A DNA stretch of 50,425 bases, from positions 1 to 50,425 of the forward strand of contig NZ_DGIR01000004.1 in NCBI RefSeq assembly GCF_002386445.1, read 5' to 3'. A program made the translations under genes and the position numbers. Source of the stretch: Pseudomonas sp. UBA4617 (GTDB taxonomy: Bacteria > Pseudomonadota > Gammaproteobacteria > Pseudomonadales > Pseudomonadaceae). This document shows positions 8,517 to 17,193 of the stretch, in pieces. Every line of letters begins with the position of its first letter. The first letter of the stretch is position 1. The notes under the pieces were generated by a model. It worked only from the letters and a program-made list of their open reading frames with translations, did no database searches and was not told the DNA's origin.

Positions 8517-9641
8517 ATGCCCCTGTTGACCACCCCGTACGCCGAACTCGACCTGATCCGCCAGCCAGAACAGGCCAACGACCCCTTGCAGGCTTTCGAT
8601 GCAGCCGACGAGTACCTGCTTGCGCAGTTGCACGAACAGGCCCCGGCGACCGATTGCCGGGTACTGGTGCTCAATGACAGCTTCGGCGCCCTGGCGGCCA
8701 GCCTGGCGGGCAAGCTGCAGGTCGTGAGTAGTGGCGACTCGCACCTGGCGCATCTGGCCCTGGAAAAAAACCTGGCACGCAATGGCCTGCCGTTCGACAG
8801 CGTGCCTTTCGTACCGGCCAGCGAAACCTGGCAAGGCCCGTTCGACCGCGTGCTGGTGCGCGTACCCAAGACCCTGGCCCTGCTTGAAGAGCAACTGATC
8901 CGCCTGCAAGGCCACCTGGCACCCGATGCCCAGGTGATTGCCGCGGCGATGATCAAGCACCTGCCTCGGGCCGCCGGTGACCTGTTGGAGAAATACATCG
9001 GCCCGGTGCAGGCCTCGCTGGCGCAGAAAAAAGCCCGCTTGCTCACCGCGACAGTGGCCACACGGCCTGCCGCGCGTTCGCCCTACCCCAGCCGCTATCG
9101 CCTGGACACGCCAGCGCTGGAGCTGGTCAACCACGCCAACGTGTTCTGCCGTGAAGGCCTGGACATCGGCACCCGCGCCTTCCTGCCGCACCTGCCACGC
9201 GACCTCGGCCGAGCCCGGGTGGCGGACCTGGGCTGCGGCAACGGTGTGCTGGCCATTGCCAGCGCCATGGCCAACCCGGATGCGCAATACACCTTGGTCG
9301 ATGAGTCGTACATGGCTGTGCAATCGGCGCGGGAAAACTGGCAGGCCGCACTGGGCGAACGCCCGGCGGTGTTCGAGGCAGCCGATGGGTTGGCCGGGGT
9401 AGAAAAACAGTCGCTGGAGGTGGTGCTGTGCAACCCGCCGTTCCACCAGCAACAGGTCGTGGGCGACTTCCTCGCCTGGCGCATGTTCCAGCAGGCGCGC
9501 GAGGCGCTGGTGGTGGGTGGGGCGCTGTATATCGTGGGTAACCGGCACCTGGGTTATCACAGCAAGCTGGCGCGGTTGTTCCGTGGCGTCGAGCAGGTGG
9601 CGGCTACGCCCAAGTTCGTCATTCTGAAAGCCCGCAAGTAG
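8517..9641 (+). CDS. rlmG: 23S rRNA (guanine-1835-N2)-methyltransferase RlmG
   Basis: The 374-residue product is an RsmC/RlmG-type enzyme that methylates N2 of G1835 in 23S rRNA. It shows the duplicated-methyltransferase architecture: a degenerate N-terminal half and a catalytic C-terminal half with SAM motif I DLGCGNG (from D237) and the amino-methyltransferase motif NPPF (from N306), followed by HQQQVVGDFLAWRM. Length fits the family. It lies 96 bp after ppoR on the same strand and is convergent with the cio operon. Confidence 0.94.
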   Translation: MPLLTTPYAELDLIRQPEQANDPLQAFDAADEYLLAQLHEQAPATDCRVLVLNDSFGALAASLAGKLQVVSSGDSHLAHLALEKNLARNGLPFDSVPFVPASETWQGPFDRVLVRVPKTLALLEEQLIRLQGHLAPDAQVIAAAMIKHLPRAAGDLLEKYIGPVQASLAQKKARLLTATVATRPAARSPYPSRYRLDTPALELVNHANVFCREGLDIGTRAFLPHLPRDLGRARVADLGCGNGVLAIASAMANPDAQYTLVDESYMAVQSARENWQAALGERPAVFEAADGLAGVEKQSLEVVLCNPPFHQQQVVGDFLAWRMFQQAREALVVGGALYIVGNRHLGYHSKLARLFRGVEQVAATPKFVILKARK

Positions 9642-9666
9642 GCTTTCGGGCTGCTTTGTAACCTAT

Positions 9667-9745
9667 CGCGACACAAGGCCGCCCCTACGGGGAGACGCGA
9701 CTATCCGAATGATCGCGATCCCTCCAGGAACGGCCTCGTGTCGCG
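9667..9745. repeat. inverted pair of REP-like elements
   Basis: CGCGACACAAGGCCG (9667-9681) is matched by CGGCCTCGTGTCGCG (9731-9745), its reverse complement at 14 of 15 positions. The same core appears at 1-20, 21291-21310 and 50338-50350 of this window, as expected of a dispersed Pseudomonas REP/BIME family. It sits in the convergent gap between rlmG and the cio operon. Confidence 0.7.
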
Positions 9746-9765
9746 AAAGGGGCGCAAGGCGCCCC
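9746..9765 (-). terminator. candidate terminator of the cio operon
   Basis: On the minus strand GGGGCGC-CTT-GCGCCCC forms a 7-bp stem with a 3-nt loop and is followed by TTTCGC. It starts 3 bp after the DUF2474 stop. The T-run is short, so efficiency is uncertain. Confidence 0.55.
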
Positions 9766-9768
9766 AGT

Positions 9769-9924
9769 TCAATGGGTGGTCAACCCCGCCGCCCCCATGA
9801 ACAGGCGCATCACCCAGGCCGCCACGCCCAGCGCTGCCACGCTCATGGCCCAGATCAGCAGCAGCCAGCCCAGCCGCTGCCACAGGGGCTTTTTCTCTTC
9901 CAAACCATGCTTGCCGGTCATCAT
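9769..9924 (-). CDS. DUF2474 small membrane protein of the cio operon
   Basis: This 51-residue gene starts MMTGKHGLEEKK and ends GAAGLTTH. One hydrophobic helix (WLLLIWAMSVAALGVAAWVM, about residues 20-39) is preceded by a basic, cytoplasmic-looking N-terminus. It starts 9 bp after cioB with AGGAGGG just upstream, so it is well translated and co-transcribed. Size, topology and position match DUF2474 proteins that follow CIO-type bd oxidases, analogous to CydX next to cydAB. An accessory role in oxidase assembly or stability is inferred from that analogy. It is easily missed because of its length. Confidence 0.85.
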   Translation of the reverse strand: MMTGKHGLEEKKPLWQRLGWLLLIWAMSVAALGVAAWVMRLFMGAAGLTTH

Positions 9925-9933
9925 GCGGCCCTC

Positions 9934-10941
9934 CTAGTGATAGCCGTCTTCGTGGGTAACCTTGCCGCGGAACACGTAGTAGCTCCAGAAGGTGTACATG
10001 AGAATGAACGGCAGGATGAACAGCGTGCCGACCAGCATGAAGCCCTGACTCTGCGGTGGCGCCGCGGCATCCCAGATCGAGATCGACGGTGGGATGATGT
10101 TCGGCCACAGGCTGATACCGAGGCCGCTGTAGCCGAGGAAGATCAGCACCAGGGTGAGCAGGAACGGGGTGTAGTGGGCATTGCGCGCCACCGCCTTGAG
10201 CAAGCCGTAGAAGGTCACCAGCACCAGGATCGGTACCGGCATGAACCACACCAGGTTAGGCATGCTGAACCAGCGGTCGGCGATCTGCGGGTAGGCGATC
10301 GGCGTCCACAGGCTGACAATACCGATCACCACCAGCAACACCAGCGCCAGCGGGCGGGCAATGTCGTGCATTTTCTGCTGCAGCGCCCCTTCGGTCTTCA
10401 TGATCAGCCAGGTGCAGCCCAACAGGGTGTAGGCAACGATCAGCCCCAGGCCGCAGAACAGGCTGAACGGGGTGAGCCAGTCGAGCGTGCCACCGGCGAA
10501 ATGCCGGTCGACGACCTTGAAACCCTCCAGGAACGCGCCCAGGGCCACGCCCTGGAAAAAGGTGGCCACCAGCGAACCGCCGATGAACGCCTTGTCCCAG
10601 ATATGGCGCTTGTCGTCCTTGGCCTTGAAACGGAACTCGAAGGCCACGCCGCGGAAGATCAGCCCGATCAGCATCAGGATCAACGGCAGGTACAGCGCCT
10701 CGAGGACAACCGAGTAGGCCATCGGGAACGCGCCGAACAGCCCGGCACCACCCAGTACCAGCCAGGTTTCGTTACCGTCCCACACGGGGGCGACGGTGTT
10801 CATCATCACATCGCGGTCACGCTCGCCCTTGACGAACGGGAAGAGCATGCCGATTCCCAGGTCGAAACCATCCATCACCACGTACATCATCACGCCGAAG
10901 ATGATGATCACGGCCCAGATCAGCGAAAGGTCGATACCCAT
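9934..10941 (-). CDS. cioB: cyanide-insensitive cytochrome bd ubiquinol oxidase subunit II
   Basis: This 335-residue membrane subunit (CydB family) pairs with CioA to make the quinol oxidase that reduces O2 to water without a copper centre and tolerates cyanide. The N-terminal block MDGFDLGIGMLFPF, then NTVAPVWDGNETWLVLGGAGLFGAFP near residues 47-73, is characteristic. About eight hydrophobic segments are visible. It starts 3 bp after cioA ends, so the two are translationally linked. It is shorter than E. coli CydB (379), as is usual for CioB. Confidence 0.95.
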   Translation of the reverse strand: MGIDLSLIWAVIIIFGVMMYVVMDGFDLGIGMLFPFVKGERDRDVMMNTVAPVWDGNETWLVLGGAGLFGAFPMAYSVVLEALYLPLILMLIGLIFRGVAFEFRFKAKDDKRHIWDKAFIGGSLVATFFQGVALGAFLEGFKVVDRHFAGGTLDWLTPFSLFCGLGLIVAYTLLGCTWLIMKTEGALQQKMHDIARPLALVLLVVIGIVSLWTPIAYPQIADRWFSMPNLVWFMPVPILVLVTFYGLLKAVARNAHYTPFLLTLVLIFLGYSGLGISLWPNIIPPSISIWDAAAPPQSQGFMLVGTLFILPFILMYTFWSYYVFRGKVTHEDGYH

Positions 10942-10944
10942 GGC

Positions 10945-12381
10945 TCAGTTTTCCTTGCTCAGGCTGGCGGAGTTGGCCTCACGGCCATCATCGGCGGCGG
11001 ACAGCGGCCGCGCCGGGGTGCGTTTGGTGCCTGGGCCACCACTGCTGTGCTGGTCTCCTTCGCCGGTCTGCGGGCCCTTGCGCACCAGGCGCATCATGTA
11101 GCCAAGGCCGGTACCGAACAGGGCGAAGTACACCACCACGAAGGCCACCAGGGTGAAGCCGAGCTGGGCGTAGCTGTGGTTGGACACACCGTCCGCCGTA
11201 CGCATCAGGCCGTACACCACCCACGGCTGGCGGCCGATTTCGGTAGTAAACCAACCAGCCAGCAAGGCGATCAGCCCCGACGGGCCCATCCACAAGGCCA
11301 GATGCAGGAACGGGCGCGAGGTATAGAGCGTGCCGCGCTTGCGCAGCCAGAGGCTCCACAGGCCAACGAAAATCATCAGCAACCCCAGCCCGACCATGAT
11401 CCGGAACGACCAGAACACGATGGTCGAGTTGGGCCGGTCTTGCGCCGGGAACTCCTTCATCGCCGGCACCTGCTTGTCCAGGCTGTGGGTCAGGATCAGG
11501 CTGCCGAGCGCCGGGATTTCCAGCTTGAAGCGGGTGGTCTCGGCCTGCATGTCAGGAATGCCGAACAGGATCAGCGGGGTCGGCTCACCGGGCACGTTCT
11601 CCCAGTGGCCTTCGATCGCGGCGATCTTCACCGGCTGGTGCTTGAGTGTGTTGAGGCCGTGGAAATCACCGATCACCGCCTGGATCGGCGCCACGATCAG
11701 GGCCATCCACATGGCCATCGACAGCATCTTGCGCACCGCCGGATTGTCACGCCCGCGCAGCAGGTGCCAGGCCGCCGATGCACCGACGAAGAACGCCGTG
11801 GCAACGAACGCGGCGGTGGCCATATGCATCAGGCGGTAGGGGAACGAAGGGTTGAACACCACTGCCAGCCAGTCCACCGGCACCACCCGGCCATCGATGA
11901 TTTCGTGGCCTTGCGGGGTTTGCATCCAGCTGTTGGAGGCGAGGATCCAGAACGTCGAGACCAGCGTGCCGAGCGCTACCATCACCGTGGAGAAGAAATG
12001 CAGGCCGCGGCCGACACGGTTCCAGCCGAACAGCATGACGCCGAGGAAGCCCGCCTCGAGGAAGAACGCGGTCAGCACCTCGTAGGTAAGCAAGGGGCCG
12101 GTGATGGCACCGGCAAAGTCGGAGAAGCGGCTCCAGTTGGTGCCGAACTGGTAGGCCATGACCAGGCCGGAGACCACGCCCATGCCGAAGTTGACGGCAA
12201 AGATCTTCGACCAGAAATGATACAGGTCACGGTAGACCTGTTTGTCGGTCCGCAACCAGAGGCCTTCGAGAACTGCCAGGTAGCTGGCCAGGCCGATGGT
12301 GATGGCCGGGAACAGGATGTGGAACGAAACGGTAAAGGCAAACTGCATTCGGGCGAGCTCTAGGGCCTCTATTCCGAACAT
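10945..12381 (-). CDS. cioA: cyanide-insensitive cytochrome bd ubiquinol oxidase subunit I
   Basis: The 478-residue heme-bearing subunit carries the family blocks MFGIEALELARMQFAF, the heme-ligand His at residue 21, and FGTNWSRFSDFAGAITGPLLTYEVLTAFFLEAGFLGVMLFG near residues 79-120. It is distinctly shorter than E. coli CydA, consistent with the short Q-loop of CIO-type enzymes. AGAGGAAG precedes the start. It heads a cioA-cioB-DUF2474 operon. An ANR-type site lies about 165 bp upstream; ANR is known to lower cioAB expression at low oxygen in pseudomonads. Confidence 0.96.
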   Translation of the reverse strand: MFGIEALELARMQFAFTVSFHILFPAITIGLASYLAVLEGLWLRTDKQVYRDLYHFWSKIFAVNFGMGVVSGLVMAYQFGTNWSRFSDFAGAITGPLLTYEVLTAFFLEAGFLGVMLFGWNRVGRGLHFFSTVMVALGTLVSTFWILASNSWMQTPQGHEIIDGRVVPVDWLAVVFNPSFPYRLMHMATAAFVATAFFVGASAAWHLLRGRDNPAVRKMLSMAMWMALIVAPIQAVIGDFHGLNTLKHQPVKIAAIEGHWENVPGEPTPLILFGIPDMQAETTRFKLEIPALGSLILTHSLDKQVPAMKEFPAQDRPNSTIVFWSFRIMVGLGLLMIFVGLWSLWLRKRGTLYTSRPFLHLALWMGPSGLIALLAGWFTTEIGRQPWVVYGLMRTADGVSNHSYAQLGFTLVAFVVVYFALFGTGLGYMMRLVRKGPQTGEGDQHSSGGPGTKRTPARPLSAADDGREANSASLSKEN

Positions 12382-12737
12382 GGTGCTTCCTCTTCAGATA
12401 ATCCGGCGTCCGGGCCGCTGGCCCCGTCGCCCACTGCCCCCACGGTTATCGAGTGTGGCGTGTTGGAATTGTTCTGTTCGATCGCAGGGATTCCGGCCCG
12501 GAGGGCCACGTCGTTGGCCAGCCGTTGCAAAAGCAACGATTGATCCAGATCAACGAATGCTAGGAAGCATAGTCCTGAATGGCGCGCCGGGCCGTGCGGT
12601 TGATTGCCGCGTGACCGGTTGCCCCACCCTCTTCAAAAAGGCCTGGAAAAGTGCCGACCCAGGCAAACAGCAACCATTTGTTACAAACAGGTGATACGCT
12701 GCGAACCCCTCTACCGTGCCGAGGCCCCAGGTTTCCG
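12382..12737. promoter_or_regulatory. 356-bp divergent control region between cioA and the MFS gene
   Basis: I see no gene in this gap. It holds the ANR box described separately and a small inverted repeat GTTGCaaaaGCAAC (12524-12537) directly beside it. No strong sigma-70 promoter pair stands out at a spacing that would make the ANR box a class II activation site for either gene. Confidence 0.6.
12540..12553. promoter_or_regulatory. ANR/FNR box
   Basis: TTGAT-CCAG-ATCAA is a perfect match to the ANR/FNR consensus TTGAT-N4-ATCAA. It is centred about 165 bp before cioA and 191 bp before the MFS gene. Literature on pseudomonads describes ANR as a repressor of cioAB at low oxygen, which fits an operator here. 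Confidence 0.8.
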
Positions 12738-13958
12738 ATGTCCGATTCCGCTCCACAGTTGCTGCGTCACCAGCGACCTTTCCTGGCCTTCTGGCTGGCC
12801 CGCGTGTTCACTGCCAGCGGCTTCCAGATGCTCACCGTGGCCATTGGCTGGCACCTCTACCAGTTGACCGGCAATGTGCTCGACCTGGGCCTGGTCGGCC
12901 TGGTCGAGTTCGCCCCGCGTGTGCTGTTCATGCTGCACACCGGGCATGTCGCCGACCGCTATGACCGGCGCAAGGTCGCCGCCCTGTGCCAGAGCCTGCA
13001 GGGCCTGATCGCCCTGGCACTGGCAGTGGGCAGCGCCACCGACAACGTCACCCGCGAACTGATCTTCGCCCTGGCCTTCCTGCTTGGCGCCACGCGCGCC
13101 TTCGAGATGCCGGCGACCCAGGCGTTGCTGCCCAACGTGGTGCCAGCCGGGCTGTTCCCACGAGCGGTGGCGGCATCGGCATCGGCGACCCAGTCGGCAA
13201 CCATCGTGGCGCCCGCCTTGGGCGGCTTCCTGTATGCCTTCGGCAGCATCTGGGTGTACGGCCCCACCGTGGCCCTTTACGCCATCGCCTGCATATTGAC
13301 CTTGAGCCTGGAGGCACGCGGCCAGGTAGCCCAGCGAGGGCGTGCCAGCATCGAATCGCTGCTGGCCGGCATCCGGTTCATCCGCAGCCGGCCGGACATT
13401 CTTGGCGCCATCTCGCTCGACCTGTTTGCCGTGCTGCTCGGTGGCGCCACCGCGCTGTTGCCGGTGTTCGCCAAGGACATCCTGCTGACCGGGCCACTGG
13501 GCCTGGGCCTGCTGCGCTCGGCACCGGCGGTGGGGGCGTTGCTGATGTCGCTGTGGCTGGCGCGCTTCCCGTTCGAGCGCAACGTGGGGCGAACGATGTT
13601 CACGGCAGTGGGTGTATTCGGCGTGGCGACCATTGCCTTCGGCCTGTCGACCTCGTTCTGGTTCTCGCTCGCGGTCCTGGTGGTGCTGGGCGCAGCGGAC
13701 ATGATCAGCATGGTCATCCGCGGCGCCTTCGTGCAGCTGGAAACGCCGGATGAGATGCGCGGACGGGTGAGTGCGGTGAACGGCCTGTTCATTGGTGCCT
13801 CGAATCAGCTCGGCGAGTTCGAATCGGGGGTTACGGCGCACTGGTTTGGCACAGTGCCAGCGGTGGTGATGGGCGGCGTCGGTACCCTGCTGGTGACCGG
13901 GGTGTGGATAAAACTGTTCCCGACACTGGCCAGACGGGACCGGTTGCATAACGGTTGA
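12738..13958 (+). CDS. MFS exporter of the EntS type
   Basis: This 406-residue major facilitator has about 12 hydrophobic segments and the motif-A loop GHVADRYDRRKVAAL near residue 71. The pattern LARVFTASGFQMLTVAIGWHLYQLTG at the N-terminus and the later RGAFVQLETPDEMRGRVSAVN are typical of the MFS_3 group containing the enterobactin exporter EntS. The substrate cannot be inferred, since no siderophore genes are near. The start at 12738 is chosen because homology begins with MSDSAPQLLRHQRPFLAFW; the 29 upstream codons of open frame look non-coding. Confidence 0.82.
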   Translation: MSDSAPQLLRHQRPFLAFWLARVFTASGFQMLTVAIGWHLYQLTGNVLDLGLVGLVEFAPRVLFMLHTGHVADRYDRRKVAALCQSLQGLIALALAVGSATDNVTRELIFALAFLLGATRAFEMPATQALLPNVVPAGLFPRAVAASASATQSATIVAPALGGFLYAFGSIWVYGPTVALYAIACILTLSLEARGQVAQRGRASIESLLAGIRFIRSRPDILGAISLDLFAVLLGGATALLPVFAKDILLTGPLGLGLLRSAPAVGALLMSLWLARFPFERNVGRTMFTAVGVFGVATIAFGLSTSFWFSLAVLVVLGAADMISMVIRGAFVQLETPDEMRGRVSAVNGLFIGASNQLGEFESGVTAHWFGTVPAVVMGGVGTLLVTGVWIKLFPTLARRDRLHNG

Positions 13959-14157
13959 AATACAGCCTGTGCCGGCGAAGAGGCCGGTACGGGCTATACA
14001 GAACCCATTCCCCAACGGCCATAGGCCCCTGCCAAGCATGCTGGTATGATGCGCGGCTTTTTTCCGCCCCACACAAAACCACGGCAACCGGTACGGTCTG
14101 TGCTTTGCTGTTGGGGTCGATAGATTGATGGCGCCTGGGGCGCCTCGGGGAGCGGGC

Positions 14158-15453
14158 ATGCTGGAAAGGCTGTTTCAACTGAGAGCACACAACACCAATG
14201 TGCGCACCGAGATTCTAGCGGGCGTCACGACCTTCCTGGCCATGGCCTACATCCTGTTCGTCAACCCGAGCATCCTCGGCGAGACCGGCATGGACAAGGG
14301 CGCGATCTTTGTCGCCACCTGCCTGGCCGCGGCCATCGGTTCGGTGACCATGGGCCTGATCGCCAACTACCCGATCGCCCTGGCACCGGGCATGGGCCTG
14401 AACGCTTTCTTCACCTATACCGTGGTATTGCACATGGGCCACACCTGGCAGGTGGCACTGGGCGCAGTGTTCCTGTCGGCGGTGATGTTCTTCCTGTTGT
14501 CGATCTTCCGTATCCGCGAGTGGATCGTGAACAGCATCCCGCTGCCGCTGCGATCGGCCATCGCCGCCGGTATCGGCTTGTTCCTGGCGCTGATCGCCCT
14601 GCATAACGCCGGCATCGTCGTCGATAACCCGGCTACCTTGGTGGGCCTGGGCGACCTCAAGCAGCCAGCACCGATCCTCGCTACCCTGGGCTTCTTCCTG
14701 ATCGTCGGCCTGGAATCGCTGAAAGTGCGCGGCGCGGTGCTGATCGGCATTCTTGCCGTGACCATCGCCTCGATCGTGATGGGCGTGACGCCGTTCGGCG
14801 GCATCGTCTCCATGCCTCCGTCGCTGGCCCCGACTTTCCTGCAGCTGGACATCGCCGGTGCGCTGGACGTGGGCCTGGTCAGCGTGATCTTCGCCTTCCT
14901 CTTCGTCGACCTGTTCGACAACTCCGGTACCCTGATCGGCGTGGCCAAGCGCGCCGGGCTGATGGGCAAGGACGGGCACATGCCGAAGATGGGCCGTGCG
15001 CTCATCGCCGACAGCACCGCGGCCATGGCCGGTTCGTTGCTGGGTACCTCGACCACCACCAGCTACATCGAATCCGCCGCCGGCGTGAGCGCCGGTGGCC
15101 GCACCGGCCTGACTGCCATCGTGGTCGCCGTGCTGTTCCTGCTGGCGCTGTTCTTCGCTCCGCTGGCCGGTAGCGTGCCAGCCTTCGCCACCGCCCCGGC
15201 GCTGCTGTTCGTCGCGGTGCTGATGGCCTCGGGCCTGGCGGAAATAAACTGGGACGACGTCACCGAAGCCGCACCGGTGGTGGTGACCGCCCTGGCCATG
15301 CCGCTGACCTACTCGATTGCCAACGGCATCGCCTTCGGCTTCATCTCCTGGACCGCCGTCAAGCTGATCTCCGGTCGCCACCGCGACCTGAACCCGGCCT
15401 TGGTGATCCTTTCCATCCTGTTCGTCATCAAGCTGGGCTGGTTCAACGCATGA
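14158..15453 (+). CDS. AzgA-type adenine/guanine/hypoxanthine permease
   Basis: The 431-residue transporter belongs to the AzgA branch of the NCS2 superfamily. Hallmarks are LERLFQLRAHNTNVRTEILAG at the start, FLAMAYILFVNP, the APGMGLNAFFTY segment near residue 79 and the FVDLFDNSGTLIGVA block near residue 255, followed by GTSTTTSYIESAAGVSAGGRTGLTA. Substrates in this branch are adenine, guanine and hypoxanthine. GGGGAG just upstream supports the start at 14158. It overlaps trmA by 4 bp (ATGA), so the two are co-translated. An extended -10 (TGGTATGAT, 14041-14049) lies upstream. Confidence 0.9.
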   Translation: MLERLFQLRAHNTNVRTEILAGVTTFLAMAYILFVNPSILGETGMDKGAIFVATCLAAAIGSVTMGLIANYPIALAPGMGLNAFFTYTVVLHMGHTWQVALGAVFLSAVMFFLLSIFRIREWIVNSIPLPLRSAIAAGIGLFLALIALHNAGIVVDNPATLVGLGDLKQPAPILATLGFFLIVGLESLKVRGAVLIGILAVTIASIVMGVTPFGGIVSMPPSLAPTFLQLDIAGALDVGLVSVIFAFLFVDLFDNSGTLIGVAKRAGLMGKDGHMPKMGRALIADSTAAMAGSLLGTSTTTSYIESAAGVSAGGRTGLTAIVVAVLFLLALFFAPLAGSVPAFATAPALLFVAVLMASGLAEINWDDVTEAAPVVVTALAMPLTYSIANGIAFGFISWTAVKLISGRHRDLNPALVILSILFVIKLGWFNA

Positions 15454-16535
15454 GTGCTGCTTTCGACCCCTCTTCCTACGCCACCCAGCTGGACGCCAAG
15501 GTGGCCCGGCTGCGCGAGCTGCTGGCGCCGTTCGCTGCGCCAGAGCCGGCTGTCTTCGACTCGCCGCGCGAGCACTACCGCCTGCGCGCCGAATTCCGCC
15601 TGTGGCGCGAAGACGGCCAGCGTCATTACGCCATGTTCGCCCCGGGCGAGAAGCACAAGGCGATCCTGATCGACGACTTCCCCATCGCCAGCCAGCGAAT
15701 CAACGAGTTGATGCCGCGCCTCAAGGCGGCCTGGCAGGCCAGCGAAGAACTCGGCAACCGGCTGTTCCAGGTAGAGTTCCTCACTACCCTGGCCGGCGAT
15801 GCCATGGTCACCCTGTGCTATCACCGCCCGCTGGACGAGGCTTGGGAGGTGGCTGCACAGCAACTGGCGGCCGAGTTGGGCATCAGCGTGATCGGCCGTT
15901 CCAAGGGTAAACGCCTGGTGATCGGCCGCGACTACGCTGTGGAAAAACTCGACGTGGCTGGCCGCGTGTTCAGCTACCGCCAGCCGGAAGGTGCGTTCAC
16001 CCAACCGAACGGCGCGGTGAACCAGAAAATGCTGAGCTGGGCCTACGAGGCCATGGGCGAACGCGAAGATGACTTGCTGGAGCTGTATTGCGGCAACGGC
16101 AACTTCACCCTGCCGCTGGCCACCCGCGTGCGCCAGGTGCTGGCCACCGAGATCAGCAAGACTTCGGTCAATGCCGCGCTGAGCAATCTTGACGAGAACG
16201 CTGTGGAGAATGTGCGGCTGGTGCGCCTGTCGGCGGAAGAACTGACCCAGGCACTGAATGAGGTGCGGCCGTTCCGCCGGCTGGAAGGCATCGACCTGAA
16301 GCGCTATGACTTCGGCACGGTATTCGTCGACCCGCCACGCGCGGGGATGGACCCGGATACCTGCGAACTGACCCGGCGTTTCGAGCGGATCCTGTACATC
16401 TCCTGCAACCCGGAGACGCTGGCGGCGAACATTGCCCAGTTGCACGACACCCACCGCATCGAGCGCTGTGCGTTGTTTGATCAGTTCCCGTATACCCACC
16501 ACATGGAGAGTGGGGTTTTGCTGGTTCGGCGCTGA
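15450..16535 (+). CDS. trmA: tRNA (uracil-5-)-methyltransferase TrmA
   Basis: This 361-residue SAM enzyme makes 5-methyluridine at position 54 in the T-loop of tRNA. The SAM motif ELYCGNGNFTLPLA lies near residue 211, the DPPRAGMD motif near 292 and the catalytic nucleophile is C319 in YISCNPETLA, with a C-terminal glutamate in HHMESGVLL acting as base in the family. Length matches E. coli TrmA (366). Its start codon overlaps the permease stop, an arrangement suggesting a shared transcript even though the functions differ. Confidence 0.96.
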   Translation: MSAAFDPSSYATQLDAKVARLRELLAPFAAPEPAVFDSPREHYRLRAEFRLWREDGQRHYAMFAPGEKHKAILIDDFPIASQRINELMPRLKAAWQASEELGNRLFQVEFLTTLAGDAMVTLCYHRPLDEAWEVAAQQLAAELGISVIGRSKGKRLVIGRDYAVEKLDVAGRVFSYRQPEGAFTQPNGAVNQKMLSWAYEAMGEREDDLLELYCGNGNFTLPLATRVRQVLATEISKTSVNAALSNLDENAVENVRLVRLSAEELTQALNEVRPFRRLEGIDLKRYDFGTVFVDPPRAGMDPDTCELTRRFERILYISCNPETLAANIAQLHDTHRIERCALFDQFPYTHHMESGVLLVRR

Positions 16536-16544
16536 CCTGCAGAT

Positions 16545-16573
16545 AGCCTGGGGCTGCTTTGCAACCCCAGGCT
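16545..16573. terminator. hairpin between convergent trmA and pcaG
   Basis: AGCCTGGGG and CCCCAGGCT form a 9-bp stem; inside it, after one mismatch, TGC-TTT-GCA extends the hairpin. It lies 9 bp after trmA and 4 bp after pcaG (minus strand). Neither side has a convincing T-run, so it may work as a weak bidirectional terminator. Confidence 0.5.
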
Positions 16574-16577
16574 TCAC

Positions 16578-17183
16578 TCAAAAGTCGAAGAACACCGTCT
16601 CCCCCTCCCCCTGAATGCGGATATCGAAGCGATACGCCGTCTTCCCGTCCACCTCGCAACGCTTGGCCACCACGGTCTCGCGCCGCTGCGGCTGCTCGAT
16701 CAGGTTAAGCACCGGGCACTTGGCATTGGCCTGCGCTTCATCATCGAAATACAGGCGCGTGTGCAGGTGAATGTTGATACCCCGGGCAAACAGGCTGATG
16801 TTGATGTGTGGTGCCATTGGCACGCCGGCAGCGTTTTTCACCACGCCTGGCTTCACCGTATGTGCAGTCCACTCGCCAGCATCGAAGGTGGTAGCCGTGC
16901 GGCCAAAACTGTTGAAGGCGTTTTCCAGGTTGTAGTCGTCCTGGTATTCACCATTGGCATCGGCTTGCCAGAGTTCCAGGAACGAGTCGCGCACCAGGTG
17001 GCCATTGCCGTCGTACACATGGCCGAGCAGGAGGATATGCTCGCCCGGCGCGTCCGGCTTGGCCAGGCGATTCCAGATTTCCTGGTCGCGGGTCGGGTTG
17101 CCGGCCGCTTCCAGGGCGAGGCCGATGTGCACGTAGGGGCCGGCAGTCTGCGAAGGGGTTTCCGGCAGCAGTTCGATTGGCAT
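16578..17183 (-). CDS. pcaG: protocatechuate 3,4-dioxygenase alpha subunit
   Basis: The 201-residue subunit pairs with PcaH to cleave protocatechuate between its hydroxyls, giving beta-carboxy-cis,cis-muconate in the beta-ketoadipate pathway. The start MPIELLPETPSQTAGPYVHIG and the block PMAPHINISLFARGINIHLHTRLYF are typical of the alpha chain, which lacks the full set of iron ligands. It follows pcaH after 10 bp in the same operon. An upstream open extension of 15 codons overlaps pcaH and is discarded. Confidence 0.96.
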   Translation of the reverse strand: MPIELLPETPSQTAGPYVHIGLALEAAGNPTRDQEIWNRLAKPDAPGEHILLLGHVYDGNGHLVRDSFLELWQADANGEYQDDYNLENAFNSFGRTATTFDAGEWTAHTVKPGVVKNAAGVPMAPHINISLFARGINIHLHTRLYFDDEAQANAKCPVLNLIEQPQRRETVVAKRCEVDGKTAYRFDIRIQGEGETVFFDF

Positions 17184-17193
17184 GGCGGGGTCC

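Noticed and set aside
9709..12363. 884-codon open frame opposite the cio operon
   Set aside because: Same reason: antisense to cioA, cioB and DUF2474, with biased composition and no domain pattern.
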